From positions 24,167,578 through 24,231,577 of the forward strand of contig OX438744.1 of NCBI GenBank assembly GCA_949316235.1: a stretch of 64,000 nucleotides of DNA. Direction: 5' to 3'. The first letter of the stretch is position 1; each line of letters begins with the position of its first letter. Origin of the DNA: Oegoconia quadripuncta (lineage: Eukaryota; Arthropoda; Insecta; Lepidoptera; Autostichidae). Position numbers and translations under genes: made by a program. The notes beneath the pieces were generated by a model, which was not told where the DNA came from, did not search any database, and was given only the letters and a program-made list of their open reading frames with translations. This document shows positions 53,725 to 63,843 of this stretch, one piece after another.

Positions 53725-54200
53725 GACGAACACGCCAGGTTTAATACATTCCAAAACACTAATCAAAGCCTCAATAAGAAGGCTGTCGGGGAAACACTGG
53801 CACTTAGTAGGAATAATCTACGCATCACTCAAGGGTACTCACGGGGCACTGCTGTCTGAGCAAACACATGCTCCACATGGGGCTCCGGGAAACGCGGATG
53901 GGCAGATTTTTCTTCTTTGGAGAGGAAACACCTGTACATCTGCTGTGTGACTGTGGTCCGCTGATGCGTATACGCAATATCAACCTGGGTGCCTACTTAC
54001 TGCACCCAGATGAGATAAAAACTATCGGCGGCAGGTAAATAATCCAATGCCTCAAAGAGGCAAACCTGAGCAACTAATTGTAGGTTAGTGGCGATCACAA
54101 TAGATCGGCAACGGTCGCAGTGATGCAGGTCTCCGACAACCAATACCAACCTGCACATGCAGATCTGCAGAACCTGCAGAATTTGAAGGTCTATTGTAAT
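53725..54200 (+). mobile_element. LINE-d 3' end (I/R1-like, RNase H-side C-terminus)
   Basis: Reading with frame changes: KKAVGETLALSRNNLRI, MGLRETRMGRFFFFGEETPV, HLLCDCGPLMRIRNINLGAY and LLHPDEIKTI. The GEE-TP-HLLCDC string is the Cys/His segment after the RNase H domain in I/R1-group elements. Several stops are present. Confidence 0.65.
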
Positions 54201-54580
54201 CAACCTTCAAACTTCAAGCATTTATTTCAATGTAAGATACAAGATATCATTTGTTGAATGTCAATATAAATCTATTGAAATCATTTGTGGCAAGAAGTGA
54301 CGAAAGAAACCCAATGGATCATTGTTCTTACGGTATCTCCCTCTTTTCAATTTAAGAGCTATGCTCTTGTCAGTGGAGTCCTTTCCACACTTCTTACATG
54401 TCACTACGTGAAAAAAAAACGAAAGGTGTGCTTACGTGCCCACATTGCGTACGGGAGATCACCGCAAAGATCGGCTATGTTAGCCATCTTCGAGCGCACC
54501 AGCGCCAAACCGATTAGGAGTCAAAGTGGTCGCCATGGCCGAAATCGGTAGGAAGCATTATCATCGTCACATACCTACTA
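54201..54580 (+). mobile_element. LINE tail (54205-54290) and a LINE C2H2 tail (54415-54580)
   Basis: CAAACTTCAAGCATTTATTT and TCATTTGTTGAATGTCAATA are shared with 42.4 kb. 54.42-54.53 kb encodes CPHCVREITAKIGYVSHLRA HQRQ, a single C2H2-like finger of the kind found at the end of some RTE-like LINE ORFs, followed by a stop. Confidence 0.5.
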
Positions 54581-55084
54581 ACTTACGTTCTAACGTACTA
54601 CACACTTCTTACGTGATAATTATACCTCATAATTATAAAGTCTACCTAAGCATCTGAATAATTCACAATATTCCATTCTCAGTACGTAATTTGGATGGAT
54701 TCGATCTGTAATGAGAGCAATCTGTAATTAGGTATTTAATTACACAACATCCTAGGTACACTTACTCGAACACGCAGACTCTTTCACTCGTCCACCCATA
54801 CACTAAACATTCATCCTTAAGGTGAGGGCCTTACACAACACTTACACTTTCTATAAACAAAATGTAACTAAAGTTGGAACTATATTATAAGTTAATTCTC
54901 TTTTGTTACTATCCCATGTACACGTGCTTTTCCCAACCAAACAGTAAATTAACCAGTTTGGGATAAGTAAGTAAGAAAGACCAGTATTGTTAGCTAGTTA
55001 TTAGCCATAGAATGATTATTTATTACTATATAGCTACTACTATATAGATTATTTATTTGATAAGCTGGTTCCGAGCCAACTTGT
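54581..55084. other. no gene seen
   Basis: No shared repeat or exon is recognised. Confidence 0.3.
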
Positions 55085-55240
55085 CAGAGGCTGTACTATT
55101 TGTAACATGAATACGGACATGTGTTCCCGAGTTGTGGATGTTTTTCATTGTACTTATTTACAAAAAATAAATGTATTTGTGTAGTTTATCAACCAGCTGG
55201 TATCCATAATACAAGCCTAGTTGCTTGTATGGAATTAGAT
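55085..55240 (+). mobile_element. SINE-1 3' half
   Basis: AACATGAATACGGACATGTG to GTATCCATAATACAAGCCTA; head and B box are absent. Confidence 0.78.
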
Positions 55241-55524
55241 GGCTCTCACATCTCCAGAGGCGCGCACCTGATTATTAATTATTTTATTTATATATAAAGT
55301 AAGCACAGTATATTCAACCAAAATAGAAGAACAATAAAGATTTAAGTAAATCACACACAGAATAAATGACAACATTAATTCACTATTATTACAGTGTCGG
55401 AAATATTTTTCTTGCACACTGACTCAGCATACTCGTAATACTGCAGTACAGCCAGAGCGCTAAAATGATAATTCTGCCAGTACCGTTTGCGGAATAACGT
55501 ACAAAATATTACTGTATAAATATA

Positions 55525-55730
55525 TTATATTGTATCCATAGTGCAGGCTTTGCTAAGTTTGGTACTAGATAATTACTTGGTCTAAGTGTTTGAAGCATAA
55601 ATACAAATCCAAAACTTTGAGATATCTTCAAGAGCAGGGTGAATAGGCATCTACTGAGATCGCGTGCTCCATCTTCGGTCACATCGTCACTTCCCATCAG
55701 GTGAGATTGTGGTCAAACGCGTATCCAGTT
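55525..55730 (+). mobile_element. SINE-1 variant piece (55525-55600) next to a LINE-e tip (55620-55730)
   Basis: TATTGTATCCATAGTGCAGG to TAGATAATTACTTGG is the variant SINE-1 3' end. TTCAAGAGCAGGGTGAATAG to GTGAGATTGTGGTCAAACGC is the LINE-e end. Confidence 0.65.
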
Positions 55731-56224
55731 CTGGGTTCTATTACATAATTTCATCGTAATTGTCGTCATCGGTTACGTTCTGACATGTGATTGGTTGGCT
55801 CATCGCTCGCTCGGCAATTTAACGGTTTCTCATTGGTCACCGTAATCGATAACGATACCGATGAAGTTACGTAATCTAAGGGCTGATAAGCTATTTTAAT
55901 AACATACAAGTACATGCATACATAAAGTCATGACCTTTATCCCATAGGGGTGGTTAGATATATCAAACCGTAGCGTTTGGGTGTTCCAGTCATTAAAAGT
56001 TTAATGCTATTATCCAGGGATGAAACAGCCCATGGCCGTTAAAACGTACAAATCTATATATGCTTGGTGGAAAGTCGTATACGTGCCTTTTACGACACCC
56101 ACGAGTAGGGTCGGGTTGGTTCTATTGTTAAAGGGTACACTCGGCCGCATGATGACCGTAACACTTCCAGTATAAGCGGGTCTCGCTGCGTTCACGCATT
56201 TCTAGCGTCTCGCGGCCAGCTTCC
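55731..56224. other. no gene; unnamed repeat-like block 55915-56210
   Basis: ACATAAAGTCATGACCTTTA TCCCATAGG resembles LINE 3' sequence of the LINE-f type in style, but no coding block follows. No exon is recognised. Confidence 0.3.
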
Positions 56225-56790
56225 GTTGGTAGATAGATAGATAAAGCGTTTATTTCCATATTACAGAAACACATACAAAAATATTCGACGCAACAATCAT
56301 TCTGCTTGGAGTTATTCTTAAGAAATGTAGCCTTATTTCACAGTAATAAAACTAAAATGAAGTACAATTGTTACAACTTATAATAGAGTTGTATGTGTAT
56401 CTGTACCACAAATGGGCCATCGCTCAGTGTGCATCCTCACCCATAGCGGTAAGACACTGATTTTCAGCTAGTGCCCTGCGAGAGAAAGCGAGGGTAGGGT
56501 ACCAGTGCAAACATTTTCAATAACAACCATAAGTGTGTATTCTATAAAGATCATGTTGTACGGTACGGTACGGTTACATACAGGTGGAATCCCTCCCCAC
56601 GCCCAGTAGTCCGAAGATGAATGGCAATGGTGGAATGAGATTGTGTAATTCCAATGCACACTCACCGAAATGCATCCTGTAAAAGACTGAGAGACAGGTG
56701 ACCTTGCGACGGTGTTCGAGGCTCTGCAATTTAGCAGTGATCGAATGGTCACCAATGAGTCTTTTGGCACGTAGTACCACAGAATTATTG
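56225..56790 (-). mobile_element. LINE-j 3' end with ORF2 C-terminus
   Basis: The tail GATAGATAGATAAAGC (+ strand), an untranslated part with ATGGGCCATCGCTCAGTGTG and CACTGATTTTCAGCTAG as in the other LINE-j copies, then on the - strand RAKRLIGDHSITAKLQSLEH, RRKVTCLSVFYRMHFGECAL and ELHNLIPPLPF. This links the LINE-j untranslated repeats to an ORF of the LINE-a/LINE-e type. Confidence 0.7.
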
Positions 56791-57016
56791 GATAATTCTG
56801 ATTTGATATATTAATGTTTGGATAATAATTGAGGCGGCCAACCGTCCCAGATTCTGAGGGACCATCCCGATACTATACCTAGTTGTAATTTCGTATTAGA
56901 ATCATTAGTAAAATAGTCACGCAAAACGTCTAATGCGACCCGAATGTCCCGCATTCCTAGATTTGTTTAATTATTGTAAAAAAATCACTCTTATTGATAG
57001 TATGATGTCAAAAAAA

Positions 57017-57078
57017 ATCCGGTTGTCAGAGATAAGATAGCCAGTTCCCCAAATATTTGGGTTTCCGGGTCTGTACGC
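57017..57078 (+). mobile_element. SINE-2 core fragment
   Basis: TCCGGTTGTCAGAGATAAGA TAGCCAG to GGGTCTGTACGC; only 60 bp. Confidence 0.6.
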
Positions 57079-58539
57079 GATATCACTGATATCCTGCTCG
57101 ATTTCACCTTATAATTCTCTGTTGTCGGTCATGTCATGATTAATTACCATATAATACGAGTAAAACTGACAGCTGTGTCACATATATGTAACCGTGTCTT
57201 ACAATCTGCAGAGATTACCCACTTCCCCGTAACTACCATGACCGTAACCCTAGAATACACACAGAGGAATTCAGCGATTTTAATAAATTGTACTCAAATA
57301 GTGCCTAAAAGAAAAATTACTGCCAATGTAGTTTAAGTTATTCAATATTTATAGTGAAGATTTAGGCGTCACAGATCACAGATACTATAGTGCCTATGAT
57401 TAAAATTTGTATCCCAAAAAACTGCTTTCGAAATATATAAGTACCTACTTTTGTCATAAGGCGCCGCGTAAATGATGTACTTTTTGTCCATTTTACCTTT
57501 TTATCCTCTGTGTGCGTAATTGCATAGAATTAATACTTTCTATCCTCTCGGACAAAATTGATCGGTCCGGAGGGACAATAAGGCAGTCGTCAGCGTGGCG
57601 TCGTACGACAAAAATACTTAAGAACTTCATTATTTTTGAAGTAGTATTTACGGTACTCTTACATTTCACAGGCAGGCATTAAACACAGTTTTTTGTGATA
57701 CAAACTGTAATCATAGGTACAACTGCGTATGATTCCTCACTAAAAATACTGAATAACTCTTCTAAAATAGCATTAATTTTGTGCTTTGGCACAATTTTTT
57801 GACATTATAAAATTAACCGAATTCCACTGTGTGTATTCTGCCATCACGAACTTTAACTACCGACACAAACTGTCTCAGCGTTGGCGCAATTGTTAATACT
57901 ATAATGTGTATTGAAATTGAGATTTCCTCCCGACTCGATTGTGAATAGGACATACTCTACGTGCTATATATGTGTACAAATGGAACTGAGGACGTAACGG
58001 GAAGGATGATAGAGGTCATAGTGACATTTGAAAATGTAAAATTATCAATGGGTTTAACTCAAATCAATTGCATTTATTTGTAAATAACAAATAAGTTGCA
58101 AGAGTAACAAAAAATAATCATAATCATCATTATATCAGTCACAGGACGCCCACTGCTGTACATAACATAACCTGACGGAAAAATTAAATAAATAATTTAT
58201 TTACAGTACAAAAATTTATTAATAATAAACAAGGGTCAGCGTCAAACGCTTAAGGTTGCCGATGTCGACCACGGCCTGCTTTTTTTGCACGAGCATCTGT
58301 ACATCCATTGCTCTCGTAACAACCCTGACATATTTTAGATTCCGAAGGAAAAACATCAAATACTTTTTACAAGGAAATTATTTAAGCAATGTGTTTTGGC
58401 TTTGCCCAAAAAATCCAAGCTTTTTATTTATTTAACTGGAGTATATTCGGATCGACTATAAAAACATTTTGTATTTATCATTAAATCTGTCAATAGTCGC
58501 GGGTTACGTTACGATGTGTGTATTCAGGGTGTGACTGGA
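57079..58539. other. low-repeat DNA, no gene recognised
   Basis: 1.4 kb with only one assignable piece: CATCATTATATCAGTCACAG GACGCCCACTGCTGTACAT (58123), a LINE-i 3' tip. No splice-bounded open frame with recognisable content. Confidence 0.4.
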
Positions 58540-58960
58540 AGTTTACAATTTAAATCAACGTTATTTTCATGGGTATTTACACCTGCAAATAGCAAATTTA
58601 CAGTTTTCCTTTGAGAAGAAGCCCAAGAAAAGTTTGCTTTCTGTTATGTCAATATCCATTTTATAAATCAAAGAAATAACTTGACAATAGATTTTTATCG
58701 CTGAAGAAATTGGTTATTTCATAATATTCTTTTGCGTACAATATGCGTTTAATAATAGATCTATATTTATCAAAGGGCCAATTTTTTATTATAATAATAT
58801 GGAACAGATTGCCTTTTGAAGAGATCGCTTTGAGTGATAAGGTTGCCAAATTTCTACTCTTACCCCTTTGTATGTAATTGTATTTTCTTTTCTCTGTTGT
58901 GTATTTGTGTTGTATTGTGGTGTGTTGTGGTGTTTTATGTTGCATACATTAGTATTGCAT
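58540..58960 (-). mobile_element. LINE-c-related 3' end joined to a second 3'-UTR fragment
   Basis: - strand FDKYRSIIKRILYAKEYYEI TNFFSD is the C-terminal block also seen at 25.1 kb. Left of it is its untranslated end (GGGCTTCTTCTCAAAGG on -). Right of 58800 the sequence changes to the GATCGCTTTGAGTGATAAGG fragment family. Confidence 0.6.
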
Positions 58961-59009
58961 TCCATTAGTTTTATTGAGAGTGTTCTAAATTTTAAATTTA
59001 TAATTATTA

Positions 59010-59225
59010 GTGAGTATGTACAGTGATGAATATGGATGTCGATGGTTGGAAAGCAAGAGGAAGACCACGGAAAAGATGAATGGATTGTATGAAGGGTGAT
59101 ATGAATGAAATGAGCGTGAATGATGAGGTAATGGCTGATGAAAGAGATTGGAGGAAAAAGACGTACTACGCCGATCCCAAATAAATTAGAACCAGGGCAA
59201 GAAGATAATGAATTATTAGTGATTA
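59010..59225 (+). mobile_element. LINE-g 3' end
   Basis: MNMDVDGWKARGRPRKR, CMKGDMNEMSVNDEVMADER and DWRKKTYYADPK with two stops. It matches the second half of the 13.7 kb copy and shows what is normal after RGRPKK. Confidence 0.7.
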
Positions 59226-59592
59226 AGAGTATATTTAAGAGCTAAACCATTGTGTCGACTTACCTTCGGATGTAGGGATGAAAAAGCAGAGTGGTTAAAG
59301 CTGAAAATTTTGTGGCAGCCCTACTGTAGTTCTAAGAGTATTTGTAACAGCTTAGCCAAAGTGCTCACGTAAAATATGTGTTCATCACGAATTCAGACAG
59401 GTGTAATGTTTCTCCAACTCTGCGGAATGTCGGTCGCCTTGCTCTTGACACGATGTGATGGAGTAGATACTTACAATCAGATTATTGCAGAACGCTAAAT
59501 TATGCTGATCTCAATGCTGCAGACATATTATTACAAATATGTCTAAGCATGTCATTAAGAGAATATATGTATGCCGTCGGTATAGAAAAGAG
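59226..59592. other. no gene seen
   Basis: No shared repeat or exon is recognised. Confidence 0.3.
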
Positions 59593-59790
59593 AGTCGGTG
59601 GCTCAGCGATTAAGACGCGGTCTCCCAGTTTGGGAGATCCTGGTTCGATTTCCAGGCACGCCATGCACCAATGAGGTTTTAAATTTAATTTAATTATGTG
59701 CATTTATCCGAGTGTTCTTAAATGGTGAAGGAAAACATCGTGAGGAAACCATGCAGGTTTTAGTTTAGAATTAAAACATACTATGTTTCA
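59593..59790 (+). mobile_element. SINE-3 copy 1
   Basis: GGTGGCTCAGCGATTAAGAC A-box region, GGTTCGATTTCCAGG B box, then TTTATCCGAGTGTTCTTAAA and GAAAACATCGTGAGGAAACC. Confidence 0.8.
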
Positions 59791-59831
59791 TACACTCTTA
59801 AGTAGTAACTTAATTAGGTAACGCTTTGTCC

Positions 59832-60128
59832 AGCGTTGGTGGCTCAGCGGTTAAGACGCGGTCTCCTAATTGGGGAGTTCCGGGTTCGATTCCCACGCAG
59901 GTCATGTACCAATGAGTTTTTACATTTAATTTAATTACTTATGGGCATTTATCCGAGTGCTCTTAAACGGTGAAGGAAAACATCGTCAGGAAACCTGCAT
60001 GCCTGAGAAATAAAAATTCTAAGGCATTTGAAGCCGCATTGAGCCAGCGTGGTGGACTATGGCCCATTCTCAATCATAATTATATGAGGGAAGGCCCTAT
60101 ATCCCTGCAGTAGGATGTTTACGGGCTG
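59832..60128 (+). mobile_element. SINE-3 copy 2
   Basis: GGTGGCTCAGCGGTTAAGAC, GGTTCGATTCCCACG, the same body, and a longer 3' part ending GTAGGATGTTTACGGGCTGA TGATGATG. It is the best SINE-3 here, 240 bp downstream of copy 1 in the same orientation. Confidence 0.85.
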
Positions 60129-60727
60129 ATGATGATGTATGCCGTACGGCATTCTACACAAATTAACCTTTTATTTATACGCCCAGCAGGGTGTTTATTC
60201 TGTGGGCCATACAGTTACTATAAAATCCATGCTGTGGGCTTGCTTGTGCGGCTCGCGTGCGAATCTGCAACGAGATTTCCATTGGTCACGGACGGTAAAA
60301 CAATTTTATGTATAAGAATACTAACGATATTGATTTCTGTTTAAAATATAGTTATATAGTGTAGTATACAAAATACATACTACAAGTTGCCTGTCCTCTG
60401 CATTAATTAAAATAATATATCAAACAATTTTAATGAATAATGATCATCTGGGCGGTCTCATAAGATCTAATAATTCACTCTGGAGATAGATACCTTTTGG
60501 CGGTTAAATTATTATCATTTACAATGTCCTAGAAACATTCAGTAAATACTTTATGTTCGGTAAAGTACCATGTAGACACAGCTATGTTGTATAACAATAA
60601 TGTTGACAGTAGCTCGGGAAACATGATTTCCTCGAAGGGAAATAGCGGACAGCGCGACAGAGTGGAATGCAAACTATTCAACAACAAATCTAGTTATACG
60701 GGTAGGGTACGGGTTTCCCAACATCTT
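60129..60727. other. no gene seen
   Basis: No shared repeat or exon is recognised. Confidence 0.3.
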
Positions 60728-60815
60728 TTTTTTTATGCACAACGGTTTCGTACTTGACCTCAATCACACCTGATGTTAAGTGAAGATGAAGTCGAAGGTG
60801 TAAGCGTACTGACCT
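60728..60815 (-). mobile_element. SINE-2 3' fragment
   Basis: TTTTTTATGCACAACGGTTT to GTGTAAGCGTACTGACC; ends abruptly. Confidence 0.7.
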
Positions 60816-61439
60816 TCAATTCAAACTGATTGATTTATTGGAGGGGGAGGGCAACGAGACAGGAACAGAACTTTATTTTATTTTGTAATTTGCGGTACCT
60901 TATAATATGACTCTCTGGGACCCAAGAAACGACACCTTACACTACAAAATCGGTCAAGCCTTAATATCTACATACATATACTGGAAAACATAACCCTCCT
61001 TATTGGGTCAGTAGGGTAAAAAACCGTACACGTCTTTTATTCGTCTTGATAGAACAGCAACAAACAAAATGTTCCGATCACATACAAACCTGGTATTTAT
61101 AGATTTTGCTGACATTTAGTTATGTTTAAGGATAAGTTGAATAACTTATTGAATCGGGTTATATAAAATTATCAGTAAATGAAGTAAATATGTATTGGCT
61201 TCAATCAGTATTATCAATATGAACTTTCTTCCCGAAAGTTTAAGTCGGGGATTTACACAGGGAAAGATCGAATCAGTATCTTACTAAAACAATTGTTTTA
61301 AAGAAAATGATAGAAGATTTAGATAGAATGAATACAATTCTATAATTGTATTATTCTATATTCAGCAGTCCTTTGTTTGGATTCACTCGTTTTTGTGTGT
61401 TAGTAATTTCACAAATTTGCAACATGTTCGCCTCGCCAC
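60816..61439. other. AT-rich low-repeat DNA upstream of exon B
   Basis: No transposon or exon is recognised. Confidence 0.35.
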
Positions 61440-61790
61440 GACGGTCGCATCAATCAGTTTAAATGTTAATGCAATTTATATTAACTGCCTATCAAAAGAG
61501 ATGTAAATAAACAAATCTGCATAATGCTCCGGCCTCGGCAACAACTCAATGACTTGACGGCGAACGACCAGACAGTAGGTCTGGCCGGTTATCATTGTAA
61601 TCGTCACGCGAGCGGACGGAGGGTGCGCAGGAAACTCTCCATTCAGCCTATGATTCAGCCTCCTCGGAGGAAAACAGTCGTCGGCGTACGGCCGCGCATG
61701 TCACACGCCCGAAGCCACGCCTGGACAATATTAAAAAAAGAAAACGTGCGCGCGGGAAAATCGACAATAATAGTTTTAAAAACATAATAA
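61440..61790 (+). promoter_or_regulatory. GC-rich block with initiator upstream of FLVCR exon B
   Basis: An initiator word TCAGTT lies at 61454-61459, followed by a CpG-rich 250 bp. An ATG at 61524 opens 87 very basic codons (MLRPRQQLNDLTANDQTVGL..) with no known domain. It could be a leader exon with a long upstream frame, a small protein, or chance. TATCCTTAG at 61983-61991, just before the exon B leader, could be the acceptor that joins such an exon to it. Confidence 0.3.
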
Positions 61791-62029
61791 ACTTAGGCTT
61801 AGGTGCGCTTCTAAAGCGGTGTAGACAATAATAAAATTAATTGTTGATGTTTTTTGGAGATCTACATAGTTTTTATTGGGGAAAATTAGTATCGTTTAGA
61901 TATTAGTCAATGTATGTGCCATGAAAGTACGTAATTCCACGTCGAAGACGAAAATCTTGTAACTGCGACAATAATAACAAATATCCTTAGGAATTATTTA
62001 CAAGTAGATTAAGTAATTTAAAAATCGAA

Positions 62030-62344
62030 ATGGCTGAGCCAAAGAATTTGGAGGTTTGCGGGAGTGTTATGGACGGGGTAGCTGAGAAGGGTGGGGTGTT
62101 AGAGTCGCCTACGAAGAAGTCCCCGGTTCAGTACATCGTGTACCCAGTTCGATGGGTGGTTTTGTTTATATTTGTTTTCTACTCTGCCTCCAACTCGATG
62201 CAATGGATACAGTACAGCATAATCCAGGATGCGGTGGTGGACTACTACGGGGTGACCAGCATCATGGTGTACTGGACGTCCATGATATACATGATCACTT
62301 ATATCCCGCTCATATTCCCGGGGAGCTGGCTGTTGGACAAAACG
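62030..62344 (+). CDS. FLVCR: FLVCR-like MFS transporter, first coding exon B (105 codons)
   Basis: Encodes the same part of the FLVCR/SLC49 transporter as exon A: a 40-residue cytoplasmic tail (unrelated in sequence to that of A), helix 1 (about 41-61, with YSASNSMQWIQY), the loop DAVVDYYGVTS and helix 2 (about 79-101, YWTSMIYMITYIPLIFPGSW), ending LLDKT. A GTAAGT donor follows in phase 0 at the identical residue. Over the ungapped 65-residue core, 43 positions match exon A. The WIQYSII and PLIFP strings look closer to the general FLVCR pattern than those of A. The ATG has a good AATCGAAATGG context. The intron runs off the right edge, so the transmembrane body is outside the window. It may be a separate paralogue or an alternative start of the same gene. 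Confidence 0.9.
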
Positions 62345-62754
62345 GTAAGTTTTTCACTAGGTATAAAGCCAACAAAACTGGAAAAAATAAAAAAAAATAT
62401 AGAAAAGTAGCTGCAGTCAACATTTTTTTAAATTCATTTACCAATTTTACTTTGTTAGTCGTATACTGTTAAATTATTATTCTGTTTTTGTAAATGACTC
62501 TTTGGCTACTTGTGGATTACTCCCCGATTGTCTCTGGAGGTGTGCTGGCAGAGATCTCTTAATAAGCTGGCCTTTTCTATGTTTTTAGTATTGTTCTAGT
62601 ATGTTTCCGTTTAATGTGTATACGCAATTTAAAAAAAAAAAGTTTCCGATCTCCCAATTAGGTACCTAGGTATAGATCCTAAAAACAGACACTTCTTTTA
62701 ACAATTTCGAACACCCCAGGTTGTACTATTAAGTGAAGGATTAACATACATTAA
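62345..62754 (+). other. intron after exon B; no exon seen
   Basis: AT-rich; it carries on from the GTAAGT donor. No acceptor-bounded FLVCR exon is recognised. Confidence 0.5.
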
Positions 62755-62890
62755 TATTTATAATAATATAGTAAACATTCATAACTCGCAAATAAAAGTT
62801 TGTATTCGTCATACAAACTTTACATCAAGCGGGATTCAAACACGGTTTCGACGGCAGGGTCACTACCGACCACACCGATCGGTCGTAAAT
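62755..62890 (-). mobile_element. SINE-1 variant, diverged
   Basis: - strand ACGACCGATCGGTGTGGTC head, degenerate B box GTTTGAATCCCGC, body to CATTCATAACTCGC equivalent. A second scrap of the same family (63045-63110, GCGGGATTCAAACCC) lies 160 bp on. Confidence 0.7.
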
Positions 62891-63110
62891 ATCAGGCACT
62901 ATCACCAATGAACTACCTATATATTTTGGCCCAAAAATACAAAATAATTTCGTGTGAACATCTTCACATAGTTTATACCAAGGTGATCAGTGATATCCAA
63001 ACAAACATTTTAATATAAAACAAGTAAAATGAATTGTTAATTTTCATTATACAAATTTTGCCCTTAGCGGGATTCAAACCCACTACCGTATCAGATATAT
63101 CAGTTAGCCA

Positions 63111-63446
63111 TCAATGAATTTGTAATGTGCAGACTTAAAATACAGTAGTAGACTGAACGTAACGATTAAATGGCGTAGCCAATTTTTATACAAACGTGTT
63201 AGCCACGTTTACAATTTGACATCATATCAGGAAACGTAGAAAGATACCGGTTATAATTGTCTAGCTTATCAGATTACAAATTCGCTAATACCTAATAAAG
63301 ATTAGGTATTAGCGAATTATCGACGAGATAAAAGTATCTCGTCAATAATTTGTTTGGAAACAAGCAATAAAGGTCGTGTAGCTTACTAAGCTGTATAGAA
63401 TAAACAATATTAAAATGTGTGCGTTCAAGGCGAAATGCGTTCAAAT
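63111..63446. other. intronic DNA with two adjacent hairpins
   Basis: Apart from the hairpins at 63279-63343 (see findings) nothing is recognised. Confidence 0.5.
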
Positions 63447-63843
63447 AGACGTTCCGATTTGGCTGAACCCCGCCGAATTGGGGCTGACGTAGCAATCATT
63501 CCGACATTGCTACAGACGTTCCGTTATGCAATCCAACCGGCCGTTGCCCATTGACGGATGTTTTTTTTTTGATGAGGTCGAAGGTGGAAGCGTACTGACC
63601 CGGAAACCCCAACACATTTGGGGGACTGACTATCTTATCTCTGACAACCGGAACACAACAATACTATTAACATTGCTACTTGGCGGCAGATTTAGATAAG
63701 ATGGTGGTAGCTAGCCAGGCGGACATTTAAAATGCCCATCCACCAACCAACAGCGCCGGTGAACCGACCACATCCAACCTATCTTACATATGTTCCGTTT
63801 TAGTCGTGGTTGGGTGGTCGGCGCCAGCCAAATCGGAACGTCT
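63447..63843. mobile_element. inverted-repeat element split by SINE-2
   Basis: AGACGTTCCGATTTGGCTG at 63447-63465 recurs exactly inverted at 63825-63843. The space between holds some GC-rich sequence and a SINE-2. It is a non-autonomous inverted-repeat element of unknown superfamily. Confidence 0.6.
63562..63755 (-). mobile_element. SINE-2 copy, headless
   Basis: GATGAGGTCGAAGGTGGAAG to GCGGACATTTAAAATGCCC; well conserved body, no tRNA head. Confidence 0.8.
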
